Source: Streptomyces barkulensis (lineage in GTDB: Bacteria > Actinomycetota > Actinomycetes > Streptomycetales > Streptomycetaceae). From it: 64,000 bases of DNA. The translations under genes were made by a program, and so were the position numbers. The stretch lies in NCBI RefSeq assembly GCF_002843305.1, contig NZ_PGSG01000115.1:52438-116437 (forward strand), read 5' to 3'. Shown here one piece after another: positions 9,342 through 17,305 of the stretch (within the stretch, counting starts at the first letter, position 1; the number at the start of each line of letters is the position of its first letter). Under the pieces are notes generated by a model. The model did no database searches. It was not told where the DNA came from and worked only from the letters and a program-made list of their open reading frames with translations.

Positions 9342-9794
9342 TAAGTGCACGTGACGCACGCATAGGCCAATTGACGGACCATTGGGCGGTTACCGACCTT
9401 GAGGCACGGGCAGAGTCCGGAGTATGGGTTGGACGCACGACTACCGTGACGTGTCACGCGACATCCGGGAACAGAGCAGCGCGCAGGGCTCGCCCCCGCG
9501 CTCCGCGCGGGACCACCGCGATCTCGGCGATCTCCGCGATCCCCAGCTCGGCATCCCTCACATCCTGCGCCGGCGTGCCCGCTGGGTGGGCGCGCGGCTG
9601 CGCCATACGCGCGGCTGACTCCGCCCACCGCGCGTCCGCCGCACCGCCCGGTCCTCCCCCGGTCCCCTGCCGCCGTGCACGGCCGCCGGAGCCGTGGCGG
9701 GCGGCGGAACAGGGGCCGGGCAGCCGGAGCCCCGGGCGGCGGGGCCCCGAAGGGCAGGACCGGAGACGGCCCGGGACCGGGCGGAAGCCGGTCC
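9342..9794. other. Intergenic region around a doubtful small ORF
   Basis: Apart from the small frame at 9424-9618 no gene is seen. A TTGACG hexamer (9371-9376) lies in a locally A/T-richer patch and could belong to a promoter reading right. 9619-9794 is G/C-rich with several imperfect inverted repeats, and it forms the 3' flank of the convergent marP gene. Confidence 0.5.
9424..9618 (+). CDS. Hypothetical small protein (doubtful)
   Basis: 64 aa, not recognised. It is rich in Arg and His, has no membrane segment and no known motif. Support: an ATG with CCGGAG only 2 nt upstream (close spacing), a possible -35 hexamer upstream, and a gap that would otherwise be empty. Against: short length and no domain. 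Confidence 0.3.
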   Translation: MGWTHDYRDVSRDIREQSSAQGSPPRSARDHRDLGDLRDPQLGIPHILRRRARWVGARLRHTRG

Positions 9795-10994
9795 TCACAT
9801 CGCGCACCCCTGGCTGTCCACCGGCCCCCGGGACGCCCGCCCCTGCAGGATGTCCTGGCGGATCTCGTCGTTGGTGAGCGCGTAGCCGGTGTTCTCGTTC
9901 TCCAGGGACTTGGCGAAGATGACGCCGTAGACCCTGCCGTCGGGCGTCAGCAGCGGGCCGCCGGAGTTGCCCTGCCGGACCATGGCGTGCAGGGAGTAGA
10001 CGTCGCGGCGCACCGTGCCCCGGTGGTAGATGTCCGGGCCGGTCGCCTGGATACGGCCGCGTACCCGCGCGGAGCGGACGTCGAACCCGCCGTTCTCCGG
10101 GAAGCCCGCGACGATCGCGTCGTCGCCGGTCTCTGCGTCGTCCTCCACGAACCGCAGCGCCGGCGCCCGGAGTGACGGCACGTCGAGTACGGCGATGTCG
10201 CGCTCCCAGTCGTAGAGGACGACCGTGGCGTCGTGGAGTCTGCCCTCGCCGCCGACCTGCACGGTCGGCTCGTCGACGCCGCCGACCACGTGCGCGTTGG
10301 TCATCACCCGGCCGCGGTCGAAGACGAAGCCGGTGCCCTCCAGCACCTTGCCGCAGCTCTGCGCGGTGCCCAGGACCTTGACGATGGACCGCTTGGCGCG
10401 GGCCACGGCCGGGCTGCCGGCCAGGGCCGGGTCCGGCGGCTCCACCGAGGTGATCGGCTCGTTGGCGAACGGCGAGAAAACCTGCGGGAAGCCGTTGCGC
10501 GCGAGCACCGAGGTGAAGTCGGTGAACCAGGTGTCGGCGCTGTCCGGCAGCGCCCGGGAGACCCCGTGCAGCACCGCGGAGCCGCGTACCTCCCGGGCGA
10601 CGACGGGCACGGCCGTGGAGGCCAGCAGCGAGCCGATCAGCCAGGCGACCAGCAGCATGGCCACGACGTTCACCAGCGCGCCGCCGGACGCGTCCAGGGC
10701 CCGGGCCGGCGACCAGGTGATGTGCCGGCGCAGCCGGTTGCCCAGATGGGTGGTGAACGCCTGGCCGACCGAGGCGCACACGATCACCACCGCCACCACC
10801 GCGATCGCGCCCGCCGTCCCCGGCGACACGCCGTCGGTGAACTCGTTCCAGACGAGCGGCAGCAGATGGACCGCCGCGAGTCCGCCCCCGAGGAAACCGG
10901 CGACCGACAGCACACCGACCACGAACCCCTGGCGGTAGCCCACGACCGCGAACCAGACCGCGGAGAGCAGCAGCAGTACGTCCAGCACGTTCAC
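9795..10994 (-). CDS. marP: MarP-type membrane serine protease
   Basis: 399 aa. Four hydrophobic N-terminal segments (roughly 5-20, 24-46, 62-80, 108-128) followed by an extracytoplasmic trypsin-like domain. Catalytic triad: His235 (TNAHVVGG), Asp266 (RDIAVLD), Ser344 (QGNSGGPL). Cys214 and Cys397 match the positions of the redox-sensitive disulfide I recall for mycobacterial MarP (C214/C395), where the protease supports acid and oxidative stress resistance through peptidoglycan hydrolase processing. The start is the GTG at 10992-10994, which begins the conserved V-N-V-L-D-V helix; a longer frame would overlap the Nudix gene. It is last in a minus-strand run nth - nudix - marP. Confidence 0.85.
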   Translation of the reverse strand: MNVLDVLLLLSAVWFAVVGYRQGFVVGVLSVAGFLGGGLAAVHLLPLVWNEFTDGVSPGTAGAIAVVAVVIVCASVGQAFTTHLGNRLRRHITWSPARALDASGGALVNVVAMLLVAWLIGSLLASTAVPVVAREVRGSAVLHGVSRALPDSADTWFTDFTSVLARNGFPQVFSPFANEPITSVEPPDPALAGSPAVARAKRSIVKVLGTAQSCGKVLEGTGFVFDRGRVMTNAHVVGGVDEPTVQVGGEGRLHDATVVLYDWERDIAVLDVPSLRAPALRFVEDDAETGDDAIVAGFPENGGFDVRSARVRGRIQATGPDIYHRGTVRRDVYSLHAMVRQGNSGGPLLTPDGRVYGVIFAKSLENENTGYALTNDEIRQDILQGRASRGPVDSQGCAM

Positions 10995-11007
10995 GTCGCC
11001 CACCGTC

Positions 11008-11769
11008 TCACGCGTGCCAGTCGAGAGGGACGCTGCGGTCGGTGTCCCACGGCCGCTCCCATCCGGCGAAGTGCAGGATGCGGTCGATGATCCCGGCCGT
11101 GAAGCCCCACACCAGCGCGTCGCTGACGAGGAAGCACGGGCCGCGGTAGCCGCTGGGGTGTCTGGCCGTGGCACGGTTCGCCGGGTCGGCGAGGTCGGCC
11201 ACGGGCGTGGTGAAGACCCGGGCCGTCTCGGCCGGATCCACCGGCGCCACCGGGCTCGGCTCCCTCCACCACCCCAGTACGGGCGTGACGACGAATCCGC
11301 TCACCGGGATGTAGACGCGCGGCAGCCGCCCGAAGACCTGCACCCCGGACGGGTCGAGCCCGGTCTCCTCCTCCGCCTCCCGCAGCGCGGCGCGCAGCGG
11401 CCCGTCTCCCTCGGGATCTCCGTCCTCCGGATCGAGGGCGCCGCCGGGGAAGGACGGCTGCCCGGCGTGCGACCGGAGGCTGGAGGACCGCTCCATCAGC
11501 AGCAGTTCCGGCCCGGCCCCCGGTGCGCTCCCGCCGCCCGCTCCACCGCCGGCGCTCCCGCCGCCCTCGCCGAAGAGCACCAGGACCGCGGACTGCCGTC
11601 CGCCCCCGTCGCTGGGCGGCAGGAAGCGGCTGAGCTGCCGCGCCCGCACCGTCGAGGCCACGTCGGCCACCGGGCGCAGCCAGTCCGGCAGCCCCTGGTC
11701 GGTGATGGTTATTGGGCCGGCGGCCGGAGCGGCAACGGAACCCCGGCGCTTCTCCTGTGCTTCTCTCAT
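11008..11769 (-). CDS. CoA pyrophosphatase-type Nudix hydrolase
   Basis: 253 aa. The Nudix box core REAEEETG is at 130-137, preceded by the CoAse signature L-L-x-x-R-S-x-x-L-R-x-H-x-G-Q (about 90-104) and FPGG (107-110). This combination marks the NUDT7/8-like group that hydrolyses CoA and CoA derivatives to phosphopantetheine and 3',5'-ADP. A Gly/Ser-rich insert (about 68-86) between the first two strands is unusual. The ATG at 11767-11769 has GGAGCG upstream and lies 11 nt after the nth stop, so the two are co-transcribed. The distal half is conserved into a dioxygen-sized C-terminal extension typical of actinobacterial members. Confidence 0.82.
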   Translation of the reverse strand: MREAQEKRRGSVAAPAAGPITITDQGLPDWLRPVADVASTVRARQLSRFLPPSDGGGRQSAVLVLFGEGGGSAGGGAGGGSAPGAGPELLLMERSSSLRSHAGQPSFPGGALDPEDGDPEGDGPLRAALREAEEETGLDPSGVQVFGRLPRVYIPVSGFVVTPVLGWWREPSPVAPVDPAETARVFTTPVADLADPANRATARHPSGYRGPCFLVSDALVWGFTAGIIDRILHFAGWERPWDTDRSVPLDWHA

Positions 11770-11780
11770 CCGCGCTCCGC

Positions 11781-12665
11781 TCAGGCGCCCGGCCGCGGCG
11801 CCGGCTGCCCGGGATAGTCCGCGGGCGGCTTGAGCCGCTGGCCGGGCAGGCCGCCCATCTCGTATTTCAGCAGCTTCTTCGCCTTCTCCGGATCCGTCTC
11901 GCCCTCGCCGTACGAGGGGCACAGGTGCGTGATCGGGCAGGCGCCGCAGGCGGGCCTGCGGGAGTGGCAGATGCGGCGGCCGTGGAAGACGACCCGGTGC
12001 GAGAACATCGTCCACTCGCTCCTGGGGATGATCCCGGCGATCTCGGCCTCGACCTTCTCCGGGTCGGTCTGCTCCGTCAGCCGCCAGCGGCGCACCAGCC
12101 GCCCGAAGTGGGTGTCCACCGTCAGACCCGGCCTGCCGAAGGCGTTCCCCAGCACCACGTGTGCCGTCTTACGGCCGACGCCGGGCAGGGAGACCATGTC
12201 CTGGAGACTGTCCGGTACCTCGCCGCCGAAACGGTCGCGCAGCGCCGCGGAGAGCCCCAGCAGCGACTTGGCCTTGTTGCGGAAGAAGCCGGTGGGCCGG
12301 ATCAGCTCCTCCAGCCGTTCGGGGTCGGCCGCGGCCATCTCCTCCGGCGTGGGGTAGGCGGCGAAGAGGGCGGGGGTGGTCTGGTTGACCCGCAGATCGG
12401 TGGTCTGGGCGGAGAGGACGGTGGCGACCAGCAGCTGAAAGGGGTTGTCGAAGTCCAGCTCGGGGTGGGCGTAGTAGTACACCTCGGCCAGCTCGCGGTT
12501 GATGCGCCGGGCGCGGCGGACCATGGCCAGCCGCGTCTCCGGCTTGCTCCCCGCCTTCCTCTTTCCTCCCCCGGCCGTTTTCGGCGGCTTCGCCTGCGTT
12601 ACCCGTTCGGCGGACACTTGTTCGCCCACGGCGGAATCCTGGGATGGGTCGCGGGACACCGTCAC
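11781..12665 (-). CDS. nth: Endonuclease III
   Basis: 294 aa. DNA glycosylase/AP lyase for oxidised pyrimidines in base excision repair. The helix-hairpin-helix LPGVGRKTA holds the catalytic Lys, VDTHFGRL the catalytic Asp, and a C-terminal C-x6-C-x2-C-x5-C set (CHSRRPACGACPITHLC) binds a 4Fe-4S cluster. A Lys-rich, probably disordered N-terminal tail of about 45 residues precedes the core. The GTG at 12663-12665 is chosen because AAGGGGG lies about 8 nt upstream; the frame stays open much further but would overlap crp. First gene of the nth-nudix-marP run, divergent from crp. Confidence 0.93.
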   Translation of the reverse strand: MTVSRDPSQDSAVGEQVSAERVTQAKPPKTAGGGKRKAGSKPETRLAMVRRARRINRELAEVYYYAHPELDFDNPFQLLVATVLSAQTTDLRVNQTTPALFAAYPTPEEMAAADPERLEELIRPTGFFRNKAKSLLGLSAALRDRFGGEVPDSLQDMVSLPGVGRKTAHVVLGNAFGRPGLTVDTHFGRLVRRWRLTEQTDPEKVEAEIAGIIPRSEWTMFSHRVVFHGRRICHSRRPACGACPITHLCPSYGEGETDPEKAKKLLKYEMGGLPGQRLKPPADYPGQPAPRPGA

Positions 12666-12812
12666 CCGTACGCCCCCTTTCCGTCCGGTCTCACCGGTGT
12701 GTTGGACACCCGGCCAGCGTACGGGGGAGCACCGACATCCGCCCCGCTCACCGCCGATTCGGGGCCCAATCGGACCCCTGGCGCACGCGCCGGACGCCGG
12801 GTGCGTCAAACT

Positions 12813-12828
12813 TGTGACTGATCGCACT
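12813..12828. promoter_or_regulatory. CRP-like binding site upstream of crp
   Basis: TGTGA-N6-GCACT, close to the classic TGTGA-N6-TCACA and to the GTG-N6-G-N-CAC form I recall for Streptomyces Crp. It lies about 63 nt before the crp start, between crp and the divergent nth operon. It suggests autoregulation, and perhaps control of nth; this is inferred from the motif only. Confidence 0.45.
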
Positions 12829-12890
12829 GTTTCACCGTCCGGCATCATGGGGGCGACAGACCCGTGGGCACGTGGACAAGGAGAGAACTC

Positions 12891-13565
12891 GTGGACGACG
12901 TTCTGCGGCGCGCCCCGCTCTTCGCGGCGCTTGACGACGAGCAGGCTGCCGAGCTGCGTGCCTCCATGACGGAGACGACGCTCGCGCGGGGTGAGGCCCT
13001 GTTCCACGAGGGCGACCCCGGGGACCGGCTCTACGTCGTGATCGAGGGCAAGGTCAAGCTCCACCGCACCTCCCCGGACGGCCGGGAGAACATGCTGGCC
13101 GTGCTCGGCCCCGGCGAGCTGATCGGCGAGCTGTCCCTGTTCGACCCGGGCCCCCGTACGGCCACGGCCACGGCGCTGACCGAGGTCAAGCTCTTCGGCC
13201 TGGGCCACGGCGACCTCCAGCCCTGGCTGAACGCCCGCCCCGAGGTCGCCACCGCGCTGCTGCGCGCCGTCGCCCGGCGTCTGCGGCGCACCAACGACTC
13301 GATGTCCGACCTGGTCTTCTCCGATGTGCCCGGCCGCGTCGCCAAGGCGCTGCTGGACCTGTCGCGCCGCTTCGGCGTGCAGTCCGAGGAGGGCATCCAC
13401 GTGGTGCACGACCTCACCCAGGAGGAGCTGGCCCAGCTCGTCGGCGCGTCCCGCGAGACCGTCAACAAGGCGCTGGCCGACTTCGCCAGCCGCGGCTGGC
13501 TGCGGCTGGAGGCCCGCGCGGTCATCCTGCTGGACGTGGAGCGGCTGGCGAAGCGCTCGCGCTGA
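12891..13565 (+). CDS. crp: CRP/FNR-family global regulator
   Basis: 224 aa. An N-terminal cyclic-nucleotide-binding jelly roll (about 5-120, with GDRLYVV and GELIGELSLF in the ligand pocket) and a C-terminal winged helix (about 145-215, helix-turn-helix LTQEELAQLVGASRETVNKA). In Streptomyces this protein influences germination and secondary metabolism. The GTG at 12891 has AAGGAGAG 5 nt upstream and gives exactly the 224-residue length I recall for S. coelicolor Crp; the ATG at 12864 would add nine poorly conserved residues. Convergent with the beta-lactamase-fold gene. Confidence 0.93.
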   Translation: MDDVLRRAPLFAALDDEQAAELRASMTETTLARGEALFHEGDPGDRLYVVIEGKVKLHRTSPDGRENMLAVLGPGELIGELSLFDPGPRTATATALTEVKLFGLGHGDLQPWLNARPEVATALLRAVARRLRRTNDSMSDLVFSDVPGRVAKALLDLSRRFGVQSEEGIHVVHDLTQEELAQLVGASRETVNKALADFASRGWLRLEARAVILLDVERLAKRSR

Positions 13566-13577
13566 GCGCGCCGGCCC

Positions 13578-13592
13578 CTCCCCTTCGGGGAG
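13578..13592. terminator. Small hairpin between convergent genes
   Basis: CTCCCC-TTC-GGGGAG, a 6-bp stem 13 nt after the crp stop, followed by more short G/C inverted repeats before the next gene's stop. A modest candidate terminator. Confidence 0.4.
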
Positions 13593-13651
13593 CAGCCCGG
13601 AGCCCCGGAGACCCCGGCTCCCCCCGAGACACAGCCCGGAGGCACGGCCCG

Positions 13652-14482
13652 TCACACCAGGCCGTGCTCCTCCAGGTACTCCAGCTGCGCCCGCACCGAC
13701 AGCTCGGCGGCGGGCCACAGCGAGCGGTCCACGTCCGCGTAGACGTGCGCCACGACCTCCCCCGGCGTCCGGTGCCCCGCCTCCACGGCCGTCTCCACCT
13801 GCGCCAGCCGGCTCGCCCGGTGCGCCAGGTAGTACTCGACGGCCCCCTGCGCGTCGTCCAGCACCGGCCCGTGCCCCGGCAGCACCGTGCGCACGCCGTC
13901 GTCCACGGTCAGCGAGCGCAGCCGCCGCAGGGAGTCCAGGTACTCGCCCAGCCGCCCGTCGGGGTGGGCCACCATCGTCGTGCCGCGCCCCAGGACGGTG
14001 TCGCCGGTCAGCACCGCCCCGTCGGCGGGCAGATGGAAGCTGAGCGAGTCCGAGGTGTGCCCGGGCGTGGGCACCACCCGCAGCTCCAGGCCGCCCGTGG
14101 TCACCACGTCCCCGGCCGCCAGGCCCTCCTCCCCCAGCCGCAGCGCCGGGTCGAGGGCGCGTACGGCCGTCCCCGTCAGCGCGGCGAAGCGGGCGGCTCC
14201 CTCGGCGTGGTCCCAGTGGCCGTGGGTGAGCAGCGTCAGCCCCACCCGCCGGCCCGACCGCTCGACGGTGTCGATCACCTGGCGCAGATGCCCCTCGTCC
14301 AGCGGGCCGGGGTCGACGACGACCGCCAGCGGCGAGTCCGGCTCGGCGACGATCCAGGTGTTGGTGCCGTCCAGTGTCATCGGCGAGGGGTTCGGCGCCA
14401 GCACGCACACCGCGCGGGCGGTGCCCGTGCCGTCGATGGCGCCGCCGCGCGGCTGCCCGGGCAGGGCGGCGGCGTCGGTCAC
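13652..14482 (-). CDS. Metallo-beta-lactamase-fold hydrolase
   Basis: 276 aa. The metal site T-H-G-H-W-D-H (His87, His89, Asp91, His92), the PTPGHTSDS loop and the LTGDTVLGRG strand define the superfamily; the C-terminal helical region resembles the LACTB2/glyoxalase-II-like group. Substrate unknown, probably a thioester or phosphodiester. The GTG start overlaps the upstream Nudix stop by GTGA, so it is translationally coupled and sits last in the operon DUF4177 - ridA - nudix - this gene. Confidence 0.85.
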   Translation of the reverse strand: MTDAAALPGQPRGGAIDGTGTARAVCVLAPNPSPMTLDGTNTWIVAEPDSPLAVVVDPGPLDEGHLRQVIDTVERSGRRVGLTLLTHGHWDHAEGAARFAALTGTAVRALDPALRLGEEGLAAGDVVTTGGLELRVVPTPGHTSDSLSFHLPADGAVLTGDTVLGRGTTMVAHPDGRLGEYLDSLRRLRSLTVDDGVRTVLPGHGPVLDDAQGAVEYYLAHRASRLAQVETAVEAGHRTPGEVVAHVYADVDRSLWPAAELSVRAQLEYLEEHGLV

Positions 14483-15423
14483 GGCGCACCCCCCGCCGTC
14501 CGCCGGGCCGCCGGCACGTGCTTGGTGAACTCCTCGTGCCCCGGCCAGCTCAGCACCACCCGCTGCCCGCCGGATCCGTCGTCCTCCAGGCTCGCCCGGG
14601 CCAGTACGGGCGTCAGGTCCCGCTCCCCGGAGGCCTCCAGCGCCGCGGCGGCGCCGGTGTACGGCACGAGCTGCCGCAGGGTGGCGATCGTCGGGGGCAT
14701 CATCGTCAGCTCGCCCCGGTCGTAGGCGGCGGCCGCGTCCGCCGGGCGGATCCACACCGTGCGGTCGGCCTCGCCGGAGACGTCTCGGGTGCGCTGCCCC
14801 TTGGGCAGGGCGGCGACGAAGAACCAGGTGTCGTAGCGCCGTGCCTCGAACTCCGGGGTGATCCAGCGCGCCCAGGCGCCCAGCAGATCGCTGCGCAGGA
14901 CCAGCTCGCGGCGGGTGAGGAACTCGGCGAAGGACAGCTCGCGGGCCACCAGGGCGGTGCGGTCCGCCTCCCAGTCCTCGCCGGTGGTGTCGGCGACGAC
15001 CGTGTCCGGGTCCGGGCCGGCCAGCAGGACGCCCGACTCCTCGAAGGTCTCCCGCACGGCGGCGCACACGACGGCCTGCGCGACCGCCTCCTCCACCCCG
15101 AGCCGCCGCGCCCACTCCTCGCGCGCCGGGCCGGCCCAGGCGACCGCGCCCTCGTCGCGGGGGTCCACACCGCCGCCGGGATAGGCGTACGCGCCCGCGG
15201 CGAAGGCCATGGAGGCGCGCCGGCGCAGCATGTGGACGGACGGGCCGCCCCCGGAGTCCCGCAGCAGCATCACGGTCGCCGCCCGGCGCGGGGGCACGGG
15301 CGTGAGCCGCCCCTCGGCCAGGGCGCGGATGCGCTCGGGCCACTCGGGCGGGTACCACTGCCCGTCGCGCGGGGGCTCGGACGGCCTGGCGGGAGACGCG
15401 GATGACGGCGGCGTTGACGGCAT
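14479..15423 (-). CDS. Nudix hydrolase
   Basis: 314 aa. The N-terminal region reads the usual beta strand (AATVMLLRDSGGGPSVHMLR), then YPGGGVDP and, after a long insertion, the Nudix catalytic helix RETFEESGVLL. The spacing between the glycine turn and the helix is much larger than in small Nudix enzymes, which fits the NUDT19-like acyl-CoA/CoA diphosphatase branch. Paired with a metallo-beta-lactamase-fold protein in the same operon. The ATG at 15421-15423 begins the protein; nearby upstream sequence in the same frame has Cys/Arg-rich non-coding character. Confidence 0.8.
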   Translation of the reverse strand: MPSTPPSSASPARPSEPPRDGQWYPPEWPERIRALAEGRLTPVPPRRAATVMLLRDSGGGPSVHMLRRRASMAFAAGAYAYPGGGVDPRDEGAVAWAGPAREEWARRLGVEEAVAQAVVCAAVRETFEESGVLLAGPDPDTVVADTTGEDWEADRTALVARELSFAEFLTRRELVLRSDLLGAWARWITPEFEARRYDTWFFVAALPKGQRTRDVSGEADRTVWIRPADAAAAYDRGELTMMPPTIATLRQLVPYTGAAAALEASGERDLTPVLARASLEDDGSGGQRVVLSWPGHEEFTKHVPAARRTAGGAP

Positions 15424-15523
15424 GGCCGGATCGTACGGCCGCGGGCCGCGATGTTCGAGTGCGGACCTCGAACACCGCGGACACCGCGGACACCGCGGAC
15501 ACCACGGCCGGCCGCCCGGCGGC

Positions 15524-16000
15524 TCAGTGCGCCAGCTCGACCTGGATCTCGACCTCGACCGGCGCGTCGACCGGCAGCACCGCGACGCCCACCGCGCTGC
15601 GCGCGTGCACGCCCCTGTCGCCCAGCACCTCGCCCAGCAGCTCGCTGGCGCCGTTGACCACACCGGGCTGGCCGGTGAAGTCCGGAGCGGAGGCGACGAA
15701 GCCGACCACCTTGACGACCCGGGCGATCCGGTCCAGGTCGCCGGCGACCGACTTCACGGCCGCCAGGGCGTTCAGCGCGCAGATCCGGGCCAGCTCCCTG
15801 GCCTCCTCCGGCGTCACCTCGGCGCCGACCTTGCCGGTCACCGGCAGCGCGCCGTCGACCATCGGCAGCTGGCCGGCGGTGTACACGTAGGAGCCGGAGA
15901 GCACCGCCGGGACGTACGACGCCAGCGGCGCCACCACCTCCGGCAGGGTCAGCCCCAGCTCCGCGAGCCTGGACTCGACCGAACCGCCCGCCTCGCTCAC
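15524..16000 (-). CDS. RidA/YjgF-family protein
   Basis: 158 aa. Members deaminate reactive enamine/imine intermediates or serve as small-ligand binders in trimers. The VSGSYVYTAGQLP-like strand, the ALAAVK helix and the C-terminal VEIQVELA strand are typical. The usual catalytic Arg region is present only loosely (RSAVGVAVLP), so this is the RidA-like rather than archetypal subgroup. The GTG start overlaps the DUF4177 stop by 4 nt (GTGA), indicating coupling. Confidence 0.85.
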   Translation of the reverse strand: MSEAGGSVESRLAELGLTLPEVVAPLASYVPAVLSGSYVYTAGQLPMVDGALPVTGKVGAEVTPEEARELARICALNALAAVKSVAGDLDRIARVVKVVGFVASAPDFTGQPGVVNGASELLGEVLGDRGVHARSAVGVAVLPVDAPVEVEIQVELAH

Positions 16001-16155
16001 TGCTTCTCCCGCTTCAGGTACGCCACGAGCTGCTCCGGGTTGTTCGGGCCGGGCACCACCTGGACCAGCTCCCAGCCGTCCTCGCCCCAGGTGTCCAGGA
16101 TCTGCTTGGTCGCGTGCACGAGCAGCGGTACGGTCGCGTATTCCCATTTCGTCAT
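15997..16155 (-). CDS. DUF4177 small protein
   Basis: 52 aa: begins MTKWEYATV and ends LVAYLKREKQ, with the W-E-Y and GWELV signatures of the DUF4177 family, a small beta-rich domain of unknown role. It is the first gene of the minus-strand operon and starts 160 bp from the divergent ArsA-like ATPase gene. Confidence 0.85.
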   Translation of the reverse strand: MTKWEYATVPLLVHATKQILDTWGEDGWELVQVVPGPNNPEQLVAYLKREKQ

Positions 16156-16315
16156 GGGGCCGACCTTAGCCCGTGCCCCGCGGCCCGCCCCGCGCCCTCC
16201 CCCGGTGTTCCACGGTGTCCCCCGTCGTCCCGGTCCGCCTCCGCCGGAGCCCGGGCGCACCTCCATGGCCCATCCGCACGAGTACTCCCCCCGTCCGGTG
16301 GTTAGGCTCCGAAGG

Positions 16316-17305
16316 GTGAGCAGGCTGCATGTGGTGACCGGCAAGGGCGGGACCGGAAAGACGACGGTCGCCGCCGCACTCGCGCTCGCCCTCGCCGAGG
16401 AGGGCAGACGCACACTCCTGGTGGAGGTCGAGGGGCGGCAGGGCATCGCCCAGCTCTTCGAGACCGAGGCGCTGCCGTACGAGGAGCGGAAGATCGCCGT
16501 GGGGCCGGGCGGCGGCGAGGTGTACGCGCTGGCCGTCGACGCGGAGAAGGCGCTGCTGGACTACCTGCAGATGTTCTACAAGCTCGGCGGGGCGGGACGC
16601 GCCCTGAAGCGGCTCGGCGCGATCGACTTCGCCACCACCATCGCGCCCGGCGTGCGCGACGTCCTGCTCACCGGCAAGGTCTGCGAGGCGGTGCGCCGCC
16701 GCACCCGCGCCGACGGCTTCGTCTACGACGCGGTGGTCATGGACGCGCCGCCCACCGGCCGGATAACCCGCTTCCTCGGCGTCAACGACCAGGTGGCCGG
16801 GCTGGCCCGGGTCGGACCGATCCACAACCAGGCCCAGGCCGTGATGCGGGTGCTCAAATCCTCCGAGACCGCCGTGCACCTGGTGACCCTCCTGGAGGAG
16901 ATGCCCGTCCAGGAGACCGTGGACGGGGTCGCCGAGCTGCGCGCCACCGGGCTGCCGGTCGGCGGCGTGTTCGTCAACATGACGCGGCCGGCGGTACTGG
17001 ACCGGGCGGCGGTGCGGGCCGCCGAGGAGTCCCGCACTGAGATCGCCAAGGCGCTCTCCCGGGCGGGCCTGGGCGGTGCGCGGCGCGGCGGCAGGGCCGA
17101 GCAGCTGATCGGCCCGCTGCTGCGCCAGGCCCACGAGCACGCCGAGCGGCTGGCGCTGGAGGGCGAGCTGCGGTCGGAGATAGCCGGGCTGGAACTGCCC
17201 GCGTACGAACTGGAGCTGCTGGCCGAGGGCGCCGACCTGCCCGGCGTCTACCTGCTCGCCGGCGAGCTGCGTGAACAGATGCGTGAACAGGGGGCGGCGA
17301 GGTGA
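16316..17305 (+). CDS. ArsA/Get3-like ATPase, first of a pair
   Basis: 329 aa. Deviant Walker A GKGGTGKTT (residues 9-17), MDAPPTGR switch II and a C-terminal helical region, as in the ArsA/anion-transporting ATPase family. No ArsB pump is present, so the old arsenite name is unlikely; the actinobacterial pair is probably a cytoplasmic regulatory heterodimer. The GTG at 16316 is 7 nt after TAGGCT (16303-16308), so the message may be leaderless. It overlaps the second ATPase by GTGA, and wblA follows convergently, an arrangement I recall as conserved in Streptomyces. Confidence 0.83.
   Translation: MSRLHVVTGKGGTGKTTVAAALALALAEEGRRTLLVEVEGRQGIAQLFETEALPYEERKIAVGPGGGEVYALAVDAEKALLDYLQMFYKLGGAGRALKRLGAIDFATTIAPGVRDVLLTGKVCEAVRRRTRADGFVYDAVVMDAPPTGRITRFLGVNDQVAGLARVGPIHNQAQAVMRVLKSSETAVHLVTLLEEMPVQETVDGVAELRATGLPVGGVFVNMTRPAVLDRAAVRAAEESRTEIAKALSRAGLGGARRGGRAEQLIGPLLRQAHEHAERLALEGELRSEIAGLELPAYELELLAEGADLPGVYLLAGELREQMREQGAAR

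Noticed and set aside
12666..14489. Very long N-terminal extension of endonuclease III
   Set aside because: The frame is open but overlaps crp and the beta-lactamase-fold gene and reads as Arg/Ala-rich non-coding sequence; GTG 12665 has its own ribosome site.
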